Source: Vibrio penaeicida (GTDB taxonomy: Bacteria > Pseudomonadota > Gammaproteobacteria > Enterobacterales > Vibrionaceae). From it: DNA of 64,000 bases. The stretch is from positions 2,108,001 to 2,172,000 of the forward strand of contig NZ_AP025144.1 of assembly GCF_019977755.1 (NCBI RefSeq), written 5' to 3'. Both the position numbers and the translations under genes were made by a program. The notes beneath the pieces are model-generated. The model ran no database searches, was not told the origin of the DNA, and worked only from the letters and a program-made list of their open reading frames with translations. The stretch's first letter is position 1, and each line of letters begins with the position of its first letter. Below, piece by piece: positions 56,117 to 64,000 of the stretch.

Positions 56117-56896
56117 CTATCGCACTCGTTTCAGCGTATTTTTGCTAAAATCACTGTCGCTTAACCCATTTTTGAAAGCGAGTTCTTCGGTGCTTAGAAC
56201 CGTACTTTTCCCTGATTGGTGGTTCACCATTTTCATTGTGTGAGCACGCCAGTACTTATCCTCGTATACGCGATAGTCTGAAAACGTCAGTGTTTTTAAT
56301 AATGAGCGTTTTCTATCGTAAAACTCGACTTTCAATGGGCGGTAATGCATTTGATCAAGCCAGACAAGCTGCTTGGTGTAGCCCGAGTTTTTATCCGTCG
56401 GGATTTGCTCAAGTAGGAATACAGATTCTCCTTCTACGACATCATCTTGAATATAGCTAAATTGATACTTTTCTATTTCAAACGAACTTAGGTCTTCATA
56501 AGCAAACTCACTGCCCATAAAAGGACCAGATTTGTTACGCGAAGATATACGCTTCACTCGTTTTAACGCAGGGAGGTAAAGCCATTGGTCATCCGGTTCA
56601 GTTGCGTGTGAGTGGTTAAGAAACGCCGTTCCTTTTACATCGCGGGGTTCGTCAAAAATCGTTAACCCTTTGTCACCATCCCCATCGATTTCTAAAGATT
56701 TCAATCGCATTAGTCTTGAGCTGCTTTCACCTTGTGCATTTTGTAATACCATGCTCATGGTCGCGATTGAATCTTGCCAGCCTGTATCTCTCGCTTTTCT
56801 TTCACTCGCAATTTCAAGCCCTTTGGCACTATCAGCAAAGACCTGCCCAGAGAACAAAACACTAGCCAGTAAAACAGAGGTATATTTAAATTTCAT
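56117..56896 (-). CDS. LolA-like periplasmic carrier of the RND module
   Basis: 259 residues with a signal peptide (about 1-21, ending VFA). Outer-membrane lipoprotein-sorting family: GWQDSIATMSMVLQNAQG, DEPRDVKGTAFL, DDQWLYLPALKRVKRIS, GPFMGSEFAYEDLSSFEI, and WLDQMHYRPLKVEFYD near 178-193. Such proteins commonly sit next to MMPL/RND transporters. Lies 49 bp after the transporter gene. Confidence 0.85.
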   Translation of the reverse strand: MKFKYTSVLLASVLFSGQVFADSAKGLEIASERKARDTGWQDSIATMSMVLQNAQGESSSRLMRLKSLEIDGDGDKGLTIFDEPRDVKGTAFLNHSHATEPDDQWLYLPALKRVKRISSRNKSGPFMGSEFAYEDLSSFEIEKYQFSYIQDDVVEGESVFLLEQIPTDKNSGYTKQLVWLDQMHYRPLKVEFYDRKRSLLKTLTFSDYRVYEDKYWRAHTMKMVNHQSGKSTVLSTEELAFKNGLSDSDFSKNTLKRVR

Positions 56897-56945
56897 GGTG
56901 TAATCCTTTAATTCAAAGCAGGCGGCATCACCACCTGCACAAATG

Positions 56946-59303
56946 TTATTGAGAAACAGTTCCAGGTTTGTTCAAAGAAACAGTGCGTTCGGTTTTTTCT
57001 TCTTCCACTTTGTCTTTATCAAACAGCATCAAAAGTGTCGGCAAGAATAAGAAATCGACAACCAACGCTAGGAATATGACAAGTGCACTCAACTGCCCCA
57101 TATCAGAGTTCAGACGGAAACTCGACATTGCCAAAATTGAAAATCCAACAACCAAAACGACAGTAGTAATACCTAACGCTCTTCCAACGGTGTTAAACGC
57201 ATATCGAACCGCTTGCTCAGCGTCCTTACCTTCCTTACGGGCACGCTGATACTTGCTAAGGAAATGAACCGCATCATCCACAACAATTCCCAACGTTAAA
57301 GTAACCACAACAGACAAGCCTAAATTGATCTCGCCTGAATACAGCGCCCACATTCCAAATCCAATAACTGCTGGTGCCATATTAGGCACGATGCTGATCA
57401 CCCCTAATCGAACTGAACGGAGTGCGAATATCATCAGTGCAGAAATCAGAATCAAAGTGATTGGAAGCGTTGCCAGCATGCTTGCCATGTTCGTTTCCCC
57501 AATATGGGCAAACATTAAGGTTGGGCTAGAGGCGGAAATTTCATATTGTGGTGCATTCGTTGCGAACCAGTTGTAGATACGGTTTTCGATATCAACCAGC
57601 TCTTTGCTCCCAAGGTTCTGAGTAGTAAGAACCAACTTCACTGAAGATTTGTCCACATTGACTTGGTTGTTGAGATCTAAGCCATAAGGCAACGACATTT
57701 CATACATCAACAAATACTGAGCCGCCAGTTCTCTGTCCTGAGGAAGCGTGTAATAGAACGCATCGTCACCATGCATGTTTTTATTCAATCGCTTGTAAAC
57801 ATCAGCAAGAGAAGCAACATGATCGGTTTCTGGCTGAGCACGAAGCCAATCGGTGAAGCTTCCTAACGTTTCTAAGAAGGCTGGAGCTGCGATCCCTTGA
57901 GATTCTCCGGTTTTAATCGCGATGTTTATGTTCGTCATACCCGAAACATTCGCTTCCATGAAATCTGCCGCTTGGCGAAACTCACTGGTATGGTCGAAAT
58001 ACTTCACGGATTCATCGTTGATTTCGTTTTGAGGAATCAATACAGCAGAAACAACAATCACTACGACAGATAGTGGAAGTAGGATTTTTCTTTGGTTTAC
58101 AACGAAGCTACCAAAACGATCCATGCAGCTCGTTTTGCCTTCTTCTTGTGGTTTAACTTTAATTGGCAGCACTTTTAAGAGAGCAGGAAGAAGCGTTACT
58201 GAAAGCACGCACGCAATCATCACACCTAAAGCCGCAAGGTTACCGAAATCTCTTAATACTGGAGAGTCAGACATGTTCATCATCAGGAAGCCAAGAGCGG
58301 TCGTTACTGACGTGATCAAAATAGGCGTAAAATTCAGCCAGACACTATGCGAAATTGCTTCATTTTTGCTTTTTCCTTCAAGCATGGACTGGCGCATGGT
58401 TGCAATAACGTGAACACAATCCGCAACGGCTAATGTCAAAACCAACGTAGGAATATTGACGGTAGCAGTGCTAAGGAACATACCCGCCCAACCTGATAAC
58501 CCCATGGTTGCGGCGACAGAGCCGATGATAACGACGAGAGTTGCAACAACGCTTAAGAATGAACGTAACATGATGGTCAAGAAAACCAAGATGGCACCCA
58601 GCATTGCAGGTACAAGGGTTGAACTGTCTTTCTGAGCAGAGACCATAAAGGCATCATTCAGTGCCACAATCCCTGCTTTGTAGAAGTCTACATTTGGATA
58701 TTGGGCTTCATATTTTGCAATTAACTCGTCTGCAAATGCCACCACTTCAATAAGCTCTGCTGTTTCATCTTTTTTAGGCAGTTGAAGCGTTACGTTAACA
58801 ATCGTTACGTGACCATTCTCTGAAACAGCAGACTTTACGAGAACTGGCTCTGAAAGTGCTATCTCTTTAATTTTATTAATTCTTTCTGGTGTTAGTTCAT
58901 AATCTTCGAACAGAAGATCTTCCACCAAGAGGTCGTCTTCAAACGCTTCGGTATGTTGATAATTTGAAAGTGAATCCACGCGGCTTGAGAAAGGAACTTG
59001 CCATGCGTCTTCAGTCAGCGCTTTAACTAACCCTAAGGTCTCTTTGCTAAAGACATTTCCATCATCAGGGGCAAGAACAATCGCGAGATTGTCGGTTTTA
59101 TTGAATGTGGCTTGAATTTCTTCAAAAGCCTGAAGTTGTGGGTTACTACCATCAAAGAAAATGTTGTACTCGCCACGGAAATAAAGATTTTTACCGCCTA
59201 TAATAGCTGCAATCAATAAGACGGTGGTTATCAGTAGAACCCATGGCGTATGGCTAATAGGGCTTCTTAATAACCGAGTTAGAAGGTTTTGTTCAACTTT
59301 CAT
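56946..59303 (-). CDS. RND/MMPL-type exporter with sterol-sensing-like domains
   Basis: 785 residues from the ATG at 59303, which has GGAGAG 6 bp before it; the 13 codons upstream contain a TGACG-N3-CGTCA operator and are not coding. Layout is TM1 (about 20-40), a periplasmic loop, five to six TMs (about 225-390), then the same again (TM near 408-428, loop, TMs to about 760). Typical block: LTLGIVVDDAVHFLSKYQRA, with the first half equivalent LTLAVADCVHVIATMRQ. This is the predicted exporter of the RND superfamily (COG1033 type), probably lipid or hydrophobic cargo. Confidence 0.9.
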   Translation of the reverse strand: MKVEQNLLTRLLRSPISHTPWVLLITTVLLIAAIIGGKNLYFRGEYNIFFDGSNPQLQAFEEIQATFNKTDNLAIVLAPDDGNVFSKETLGLVKALTEDAWQVPFSSRVDSLSNYQHTEAFEDDLLVEDLLFEDYELTPERINKIKEIALSEPVLVKSAVSENGHVTIVNVTLQLPKKDETAELIEVVAFADELIAKYEAQYPNVDFYKAGIVALNDAFMVSAQKDSSTLVPAMLGAILVFLTIMLRSFLSVVATLVVIIGSVAATMGLSGWAGMFLSTATVNIPTLVLTLAVADCVHVIATMRQSMLEGKSKNEAISHSVWLNFTPILITSVTTALGFLMMNMSDSPVLRDFGNLAALGVMIACVLSVTLLPALLKVLPIKVKPQEEGKTSCMDRFGSFVVNQRKILLPLSVVVIVVSAVLIPQNEINDESVKYFDHTSEFRQAADFMEANVSGMTNINIAIKTGESQGIAAPAFLETLGSFTDWLRAQPETDHVASLADVYKRLNKNMHGDDAFYYTLPQDRELAAQYLLMYEMSLPYGLDLNNQVNVDKSSVKLVLTTQNLGSKELVDIENRIYNWFATNAPQYEISASSPTLMFAHIGETNMASMLATLPITLILISALMIFALRSVRLGVISIVPNMAPAVIGFGMWALYSGEINLGLSVVVTLTLGIVVDDAVHFLSKYQRARKEGKDAEQAVRYAFNTVGRALGITTVVLVVGFSILAMSSFRLNSDMGQLSALVIFLALVVDFLFLPTLLMLFDKDKVEEEKTERTVSLNKPGTVSQ

Positions 59304-59318
59304 CACACTCTCCGTTTG

Positions 59319-59331
59319 TGACGTTTCGTCA
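59319..59331. promoter_or_regulatory. TetR operator at the RND operon start
   Basis: TGACGTTTCGTCA, 5+3+5 palindrome, 16 bp upstream of the exporter ATG. Confidence 0.7.
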
Positions 59332-59420
59332 TATATATGCAATTTAAAACCAGCTCACGCTGGTTAAAATCACTCTACTAGATCGATCCGAGGTATTATT
59401 CCTCGATACCATGTAAAATA

Positions 59421-59433
59421 TGACGAATCGTCA
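59421..59433. promoter_or_regulatory. TetR operator upstream of the RND operon
   Basis: TGACGAATCGTCA, same 5+3+5 palindrome, about 120 bp before the exporter start and beyond the end of the regulator gene. Confidence 0.7.
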
Positions 59434-59451
59434 CCAAAGAGCCTAAATAAT

Positions 59452-59468
59452 CCCGCCTAAGCGGGTTT
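59452..59468 (-). terminator. Terminator of the TetR gene
   Basis: CCCGC-CTAA-GCGGG hairpin, 16 bp past the stop of the regulator gene. On the minus strand it is followed by ATTATTT. Confidence 0.6.
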
Positions 59469-59483
59469 ATTAGAAAGCTTATC

Positions 59484-60272
59484 TTAGCGCCCTACAGACT
59501 CTAGGTAAGCAATTTCTTCAGCAAATATCTCTTGCTCAACCTTTTGACAGGTCTTGCGATAATCCCATTCAGTAGACAACGGCTTCCATTGAAGCCCATC
59601 CAAAACAATATTGGAGTTTTGTAACACTGAGAAAGGGTCTTGCAAGCGATTTATACAGTAGCTGTTTGTCGAGTTTTTAGCGAGTGCGTTTGAGCCAAAC
59701 GCAACAGACCAATTTGCAAATACGATGGCATCGGAGCTTAGACCTGGGCTGTACTTTAAATCCCCAACTTCAACCGCTTGTTGCACCAACTTATCTGCTT
59801 GATCAATGACTTGTTCTTCTAAGTCATTCAACTCTTTTACTCTTTCAGGAGAAGCTTTCTCCAAAACCCAAGGCGTTTTCGACGTTATCACGCAATCAGA
59901 TAAAACAGGCTCTAACCGTACATAAATTCTATACGCGGTATGCATTGCCATAACTTTTTCGCGTGTTGTACCTTCGTAAGCCATTGAACGTCCGAACATC
60001 ATGGCTTCTTTTTTCAAAGAATGAATACAAAGTGCAAGTACAACGTCTTCTTTACTGCAAAAGTGGTTATAGATAGTACCTTTAGAGTATGGGCTGCGAG
60101 ACGTTAGCTTATCCATAGTGAAATTGGCAAAACCTTGCTCTTTCACTAACTCTTGAGCTAGCTCAATCAGTTCCATTTCTCTGTTTGCAATAGCTTGCTG
60201 CTTCTTAGTCATCGATAAAGAACACTTTTGCTTTGCGTACTTACTGTCTTTGCTACAACCAAATCCAAACAT
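59484..60272 (-). CDS. TetR-family regulator of the RND module
   Basis: 262 residues from the ATG at 60272 (GGTGAT upstream); an inner ATG at 60212 would give the more usual length and starts MTKKQQAIANREMELIELA. HTH region: LVKEQGFANFTMDKLTSRSPYSKGTIYNHFCSKEDVVLAL (about 42-81). The C-terminal ligand domain resembles TetR_C_27-like members but is not certain. Four TGACG-N3-CGTCA-type sites flank the gene on both sides, indicating control of itself and of the exporter operon. Confidence 0.9.
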   Translation of the reverse strand: MFGFGCSKDSKYAKQKCSLSMTKKQQAIANREMELIELAQELVKEQGFANFTMDKLTSRSPYSKGTIYNHFCSKEDVVLALCIHSLKKEAMMFGRSMAYEGTTREKVMAMHTAYRIYVRLEPVLSDCVITSKTPWVLEKASPERVKELNDLEEQVIDQADKLVQQAVEVGDLKYSPGLSSDAIVFANWSVAFGSNALAKNSTNSYCINRLQDPFSVLQNSNIVLDGLQWKPLSTEWDYRKTCQKVEQEIFAEEIAYLESVGR

Positions 60273-60353
60273 GGGTCGATCACCGTATAAATATAAACTT
60301 GCTCCTATCTCATTGTAACACGTCCACTATTTCTGTATAGGATGATACTTTAG

Positions 60354-60383
60354 TGACGATGCGTCATTTTTGACACTTCGTCA
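60354..60383. promoter_or_regulatory. Tandem TetR operators upstream of the regulator and sugar dehydrogenase genes
   Basis: TGACGATGCGTCA at 60354-60366 (perfect) and TGACACTTCGTCA at 60371-60383 (one mismatch), centres 17 bp apart, between the divergent regulator (left) and dehydrogenase (right) genes. Confidence 0.7.
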
Positions 60384-60470
60384 TAATAGATGATCAATTG
60401 AACATATCAAGCAGTTTTTGTGATTTAATGATATTTAGTATCAATACTGTGAATGTAAGAGGTCTACGTA

Positions 60471-61592
60471 ATGTTTGGAAAAACCAATTTACTTATGTTG
60501 TTTTTGGTGGCGACGATGAGCTCTCACTCCTTTGCTCAAACCTCTTATTCTCTTGAGAAAATAGGTGAAGTAAAAGGTGTGCCTTGGGGGCTGACTTTTG
60601 TCGACGACAATTTAGCGTTTGTGACAACCCGTGAAGGGAATGGCTATCTATTGAATGTTAAAACGAGCGACTTAACCCGTGTATCTGGGCTACCCGACGT
60701 TTATGCGCGGGGACAAGGGGGATTAATGGATGTCGCAATTTCCCCACAAAACCTTGAGTCAGGTAACTCGGCTATAACGAACAAGAATGGCAAACAGCTC
60801 TATTTCACCTACAGCAAACCAGTTAAAGGAGGCTCAGCCACTGCGTTGGCAACCGCAAAGTTGGTGGGTGCAACTCTAAAGGATTGGAAAGACCTTATCG
60901 TCACCCAATCAATCACTGACACAAGCCGTCACTATGGGAGCAGAATCGCGTTTGATGATAATGGGCACCTTTTCTTCAGTATCGGAGATCGAGGTGAAAG
61001 ACCCAATGGTCAGGATTTGACGACACATGCGGGTTCCATACTTCGATTAACCCTCGATGGAGCACCACCAGCCAGTAACCCAGATATAGGGGGACATGCA
61101 CTTCCAGAGATTTGGAGCTACGGTCACCGTAACCCTCAAGGCCTATTTTTTGATAAACAATCTCAGCAACTTTGGTCGGTCGAGCATGGACCTCGCGGCG
61201 GAGATGAAATCAACCTCATTTTGAAAGGCAAAAACTACGGTTGGCCTATCACCTCTCATGGAAAAGAGTATTGGGGACCAATTTCTGTCGGTGAGTCTGA
61301 AGAAAAAGCCGGAATAGAGTCACCGAAGAAAGTTTATGTGCCTTCGATTGCGCCGAGTAGCTTAGTGTTTTATCGCGGAAAGCATTACCCAGAGCTCAAC
61401 GGAAAAATTCTTATCGGTGCTTTGAAGCTGACTCACATAAACGTCGTCGACCCACAGTCGTTTGCTGAAACTCGATTGTTTGCCGATCTCGGTGAGCGAA
61501 TCCGCTCAATAGCGATATCACCGATCGAACACCTTTACTTCGGTACAGATAATGGAAACATCTTCCAAATTTCAACAGCTAAAATTGAATAG
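60471..61592 (+). CDS. Periplasmic PQQ-dependent aldose sugar dehydrogenase, YliI/Asd-like
   Basis: 373 residues (E. coli YliI 371) with a signal peptide (about 1-22, ending SHSFA). Six-bladed propeller of the glucose/sorbosone dehydrogenase family: LEKIGEVKGVPWGLTFVDD, GQGGLMDVAISPQ, HYGSRIAFDDNGHLFFSIGDRGER (about 164-187), EIWSYGHRNPQGLFFD, VEHGPRGGDEINLI, and NYGWPITSHGKEYWG. It starts after the tandem TetR operators, so it may belong to that regulon. Cofactor supply (PQQ synthesis) is not seen in the window. Confidence 0.9.
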   Translation: MFGKTNLLMLFLVATMSSHSFAQTSYSLEKIGEVKGVPWGLTFVDDNLAFVTTREGNGYLLNVKTSDLTRVSGLPDVYARGQGGLMDVAISPQNLESGNSAITNKNGKQLYFTYSKPVKGGSATALATAKLVGATLKDWKDLIVTQSITDTSRHYGSRIAFDDNGHLFFSIGDRGERPNGQDLTTHAGSILRLTLDGAPPASNPDIGGHALPEIWSYGHRNPQGLFFDKQSQQLWSVEHGPRGGDEINLILKGKNYGWPITSHGKEYWGPISVGESEEKAGIESPKKVYVPSIAPSSLVFYRGKHYPELNGKILIGALKLTHINVVDPQSFAETRLFADLGERIRSIAISPIEHLYFGTDNGNIFQISTAKIE

Positions 61593-61682
61593 AGAGTTGA
61601 TGCTAAAAATACTGCCAAACTATCTTGAGGTGCAGGCTTTATGTAGACTGGCTTGTAACCTCAAGAAAGGAACATGATGTAA

Positions 61683-62213
61683 ATGAAGCAACTGATAGAA
61701 TTTATTCCTCTCATTATTTTCTTCGTGCTTTACAAGATATACGACATCTATGTAGCAACTGGCGCGCTTATTGTCGCGACTGCCATTCAAATTGTGTTGA
61801 CCTTCATCGTCTATAAAAAATTTGGGAAAATGCAGTTGATCACATTTGTTATGGTTGCGGTATTTGGTGGTATGACGTTGTTTCTGCAAGATGAAAGTTT
61901 CATCAAATGGAAAGTCACTATTGTCTATTTGGTGTTTGCGATTGGGTTGTTTGTCACTCAACTAATGGGTAAACCTCTTATTAAAGGTATGCTAGCCAAA
62001 GAAATCAGCCTACCTGATTCTGTATGGAGCAAAATCAATTACGCTTGGATTGGTTTTTTCTCATTTTGTGCCGCTTTAAATGTATATGTTGCCTTTACAA
62101 TGTCTTTAGATATTTGGGTAAACTTTAAAGTATTCGGCTTACTAGCAGCCACCTTTGGCTTTATGATCCTTACCGGTATCTACATCTATATGCAGATACC
62201 TAAAGACCAGTAG
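61683..62213 (+). CDS. yciB: Inner-membrane protein YciB (IspZ/septation protein A family)
   Basis: 176 residues, five transmembrane helices (about 5-22, 25-43, 49-66, 78-94, 118-140 and a last one near 148-170). Family marks: [23 protein letters not shown] at the N-terminus, [10 protein letters not shown] (about 98-107) and [12 protein letters not shown]. Involved in cell envelope synthesis and division in Enterobacteria. Its 5' leader contains a perfect 8 bp inverted repeat CTTGAGGT / ACCTCAAG (61624-61631 and 61658-61665) just before the AAGAAAGG ribosome site. Confidence 0.93.
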   Translation: MKQLIEFIPLIIFFVLYKIYDIYVATGALIVATAIQIVLTFIVYKKFGKMQLITFVMVAVFGGMTLFLQDESFIKWKVTIVYLVFAIGLFVTQLMGKPLIKGMLAKEISLPDSVWSKINYAWIGFFSFCAALNVYVAFTMSLDIWVNFKVFGLLAATFGFMILTGIYIYMQIPKDQ

Positions 62214-62293
62214 AAAGATAGCCAATAGCCCCTTTGCTCAAAGATTAAGTCAGCTTTCTAGCTTCTTATTCTAAGTTCAGGTTATTTAGAAAG

Positions 62294-62318
62294 CCTCAAA
62301 CGTTGTTTGAGGTCTTTT
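62294..62318 (+). terminator. Terminator of yciB
   Basis: CCTCAAAC-GTT-GTTTGAGG hairpin at 62294-62312 then TCTTTT. Confidence 0.8.
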
Positions 62319-62434
62319 GTCTTGGTAGTATCCCCTCCCCCTAATTAACCCGACTTCTTTATGAGGCCATTTGCCTCTGCTGTTTTGGAAAAATAGATGC
62401 GTTATTACCTAACAAATATAATGGGTGGCTATGT

Positions 62435-62821
62435 ATGAGCACACCAAAAGGGCAACTCCTTACTCGAACTTTGGCAATGCCAGGTGACTGCAATGCCAAT
62501 GGCGACATTTTTGGCGGCTGGATTATGTCTCAGCTGGATTTGGCCGGCGGGATTTTAGCTAAAGAAATTTCAGGAGGACGAATTGTTACGGTCTCCGTCT
62601 CCAGCATTACGTTCAAAAAACCAGTCAAGGTAGGCGATGTGGTGTGCTGTTATGGGGAATGTACCAAAATCGGGCGCACCTCAATGAGCATTGAACTGGA
62701 GGTATGGGTAAAACCCGTCAAAGAAGACGGTGTTAAAGACCGATTTCAAGTTTGTGAGGCGACGTTCAATTATGTAGCCATCGACAGTGATGGAAAACCG
62801 CGCCCAATCCCAACGAACTAA
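62435..62821 (+). CDS. yciA: Acyl-CoA thioesterase YciA
   Basis: Hotdog-fold thioesterase acting on a broad range of acyl-CoAs. 128 residues (E. coli 132). Marks: LRTLAMPGDCNANGDIFGGWIMSQLDLAGG-type block (visible from LTRTLAMPGDCNANGD, about 9-24, to FGGWIMSQLDLAGG), VTVSVSSITFKKPVKVGDVVCCYGE. Its last codons and stop run into the 8 bp tandem repeat. Confidence 0.94.
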   Translation: MSTPKGQLLTRTLAMPGDCNANGDIFGGWIMSQLDLAGGILAKEISGGRIVTVSVSSITFKKPVKVGDVVCCYGECTKIGRTSMSIELEVWVKPVKEDGVKDRFQVCEATFNYVAIDSDGKPRPIPTN

Positions 62822-62868
62822 CGAACTAACGAACTAACGAACTAACGAACTAACGAACTAACGAAGCA
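62813..62868 (+). repeat. Six-copy 8 bp tandem repeat between yciA and the Nudix gene
   Basis: ACGAACTA repeated six times exactly (62813-62860) followed by ACGAAGCA. The first copy contains the end of yciA. Each unit carries a TA-A junction, so every copy holds a stop in rotating frame. It stops 9 bp before the Nudix ATG. Confidence 0.97.
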
Positions 62869-62877
62869 AGGTGTCAG

Positions 62878-63354
62878 ATGATTCATTTTCGACAAGGACA
62901 GTCCCGATTCAACTTCAGGAGTGCAGCTATCATTATTGATGAAGGGTATATCCTTCTGCATACCAGCAAGAACGACGATTTTTGGTCTTTACCCGGTGGT
63001 AGGGTCGAATTTTTTGAACACTCTGACGACACCCTTGTTAGGGAAATCAAAGAGGAAACGGGTCTCAAAGCCGCAGTACAAAGGCACCTGTGGTACATCG
63101 AAAATTTCTTCGAATACGACGGAAGTAAATACCACGAAATATCCAACTGCTTTCTCATGAACTTGGACACACCGCAAGCAATACCCAAAGATAAAGAGTT
63201 CTCTGGCGTTGAGGAAGGCAGCCCATTAATTTTCAAATGGTTTCCAATAGAAGATGCCAAACAGCTCACTATCTACCCAGAGTTTCTGAAAGAACGCTTG
63301 AGTGACCTTCCAAATCACTTAGAGTTCATCAAAGAAGATAAACTACAAAAGTGA
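62878..63354 (+). CDS. Nudix hydrolase
   Basis: 158 residues. Complete Nudix box G41-x5-E47-x7-R55-E-I-K-E59-E60-T-G-L, preceded by the DDFWSLPGG strand (about 33-41). The substrate is a nucleoside-diphosphate derivative but cannot be specified. It lies between yciA and yciI, where enteric bacteria have no such gene. AAGGTGTCAG is the ribosome site, right after the tandem repeat. Confidence 0.9.
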   Translation: MIHFRQGQSRFNFRSAAIIIDEGYILLHTSKNDDFWSLPGGRVEFFEHSDDTLVREIKEETGLKAAVQRHLWYIENFFEYDGSKYHEISNCFLMNLDTPQAIPKDKEFSGVEEGSPLIFKWFPIEDAKQLTIYPEFLKERLSDLPNHLEFIKEDKLQK

Positions 63355-63484
63355 TAAAGTTTTTCTAGTTGAAACTCACATTTTTAAGCCATTTAAAAGT
63401 AAATATCTTTTGCAGAACAAGATCTTTGCTTTGAATCGGTTTAGTATCTCTCTAACTAATCAATTTGAACAGGAAGTCTTATCT

Positions 63485-63781
63485 ATGTGGTACGTGATTT
63501 TTTCTCAGGATGTTGAGAATTCACTAGAAAAACGCCTAAGTGTTCGTGAGCGACACCTTGCTCGATTGCAAACACTCCAAGATGAAGGTCGTTTACTTAC
63601 AGCAGGACCAATGCCAGCAGTAGACAGTAACGAACCTGGTGCAGCGGGCTTCACAGGTTCAACCGTAATTGCAGAATTTGATTCTCTAGAAGATGCAAAA
63701 AGCTGGGCAGACGCAGACCCATATATAGAAGCTGGTGTATACGAAAACGTCATCGTAAAGCCTTTCAAGAAAGTGTTCTAA
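63485..63781 (+). CDS. yciI: YciI-family protein
   Basis: The ATG at 63485, with AGGAAG upstream, gives 98 residues, the E. coli YciI length. The open frame extends 25 codons further up without homologous sequence. Marks: [40 protein letters not shown] (conserved His and Asp; about 22-43) and [22 protein letters not shown]. Ferredoxin-like dimeric alpha-beta barrel; enzymatic role unknown. Confidence 0.93.
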   Translation: MWYVIFSQDVENSLEKRLSVRERHLARLQTLQDEGRLLTAGPMPAVDSNEPGAAGFTGSTVIAEFDSLEDAKSWADADPYIEAGVYENVIVKPFKKVF

Positions 63782-63785
63782 CTTT

Positions 63786-64000
63786 ATGTCGAAATATTCT
63801 TTAGCCAAAGTGATTGGCACCACATTGCTGTCTGTTGGGCTACTTGCAGGGTGTGCTTCTTCTGACAGCAAGCAAAAGCAAATAGAGCTTATTGCGCAGC
63901 ATAGAGCAAGCGTTCTTTCTGCTGGTCTGCCAACTGAAGTTGGTGCACTCAATATCATGAAAGCAAGAGCCAAGTCTGGCGTGGTTGAACTGCTCATGAT
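63786..64000 (+). CDS. aspS: AspS/GspS-beta-like type II secretion pilotin, 5' part only
   Basis: Starts 5 bp after yciI and runs off the right edge; 71 residues visible. Signal peptide with lipobox LLAGC (Cys at about 23), then SKQKQIELIAQHRASVLSAGLP and GALNIMKARAKSG. From memory this resembles the Vibrio pilotin AspS (GspS-beta), which helps the secretin reach the outer membrane, and the yciI-aspS neighbourhood also fits V. cholerae. The symbol is tentative. Confidence 0.65.
   Translation, partial: MSKYSLAKVIGTTLLSVGLLAGCASSDSKQKQIELIAQHRASVLSAGLPTEVGALNIMKARAKSGVVELLM

Noticed and set aside
59304..59342. Longer N-terminus for the RND exporter
   Set aside because: The extension contains a TetR operator, and the inner ATG has a GGAGAG ribosome site.

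Overview
The window looks like chromosomal DNA of a Vibrio (Vibrionaceae, Gammaproteobacteria). The evidence is the gene content and order (pheS-pheT near ihfA and relV, and yciB-yciA-yciI followed by a GspS-beta/AspS-like lipoprotein), VCR-like integron attC sites, moderate G+C with AT-rich intergenic DNA, and recognisable CRP and PurR boxes. The species cannot be named from the sequence alone.

Layout. 1-22768: a type VI secretion (T6SS) cluster. Leftward from 19922 run tagH(fha)-tssJ-tssK-tssL-tssM-tagF-pppA-tssA-tssB-tssC-tssC paralogue-tagJ-tssE-tssF-tssG-clpV (clpV runs off the left edge). A divergent operon holds a ppkA-like kinase and a small unknown gene. The order resembles the threonine-phosphorylation-controlled H1 type of Pseudomonas, but a second TssC sits where that cluster has hcp. 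No hcp, vgrG or effector lies in the window. 23304-25124: a 7TM-GGDEF diguanylate cyclase broken by one in-frame TAA. 25238-31139: a leftward operon of TetR regulator, ABC1/UbiB-type kinase, small membrane protein, RoxA-like di-haem cytochrome and periplasmic catalase-like protein.

31394-35681: the most unusual region. Three genes (5'-nucleotidase, an unrecognised protein with an ADP-ribosyltransferase-like N-terminus, and a helical-repeat/coiled-coil/two-TM membrane protein) are separated by two attC-like sites. No integrase is visible. The block lies between two diverged copies of the sbcB promoter and 5' end; only the right copy leads into a full sbcB. 37074-40644: lrgA-lrgB, cdd (two CRP boxes 49 bp apart) and purT (PurR box). 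40714-42139: an IS3-family (IS150-group) element inserted in the loop of the terminator shared by purT and tpm. 42192-45159: tpm, a P-loop kinase-like gene, relV and ihfA.

45662-60272: pheS-pheT is flanked by two analogous envelope modules. One is ABC-powered (LolA-like protein, two FtsX/MacB-type permeases, ATPase, beta-barrel protein) and separates pheT from ihfA. The other is RND/MMPL-powered (transporter, LolA-like protein, beta-barrel protein) and is controlled by a TetR regulator with repeated TGACG-N3-CGTCA operators. 60471-64000: periplasmic sugar dehydrogenase, yciB, yciA, a Nudix hydrolase, yciI and the start of an aspS-like pilotin gene.

How they work together: the T6SS genes build one contractile injection machine with its kinase/phosphatase/FHA/TagF switch. 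The two LolA-like modules probably move hydrophobic or lipidated cargo across the envelope. The cassette genes are accessory and are candidates for phage defence. All functional statements come from reading motifs; no database search was possible.
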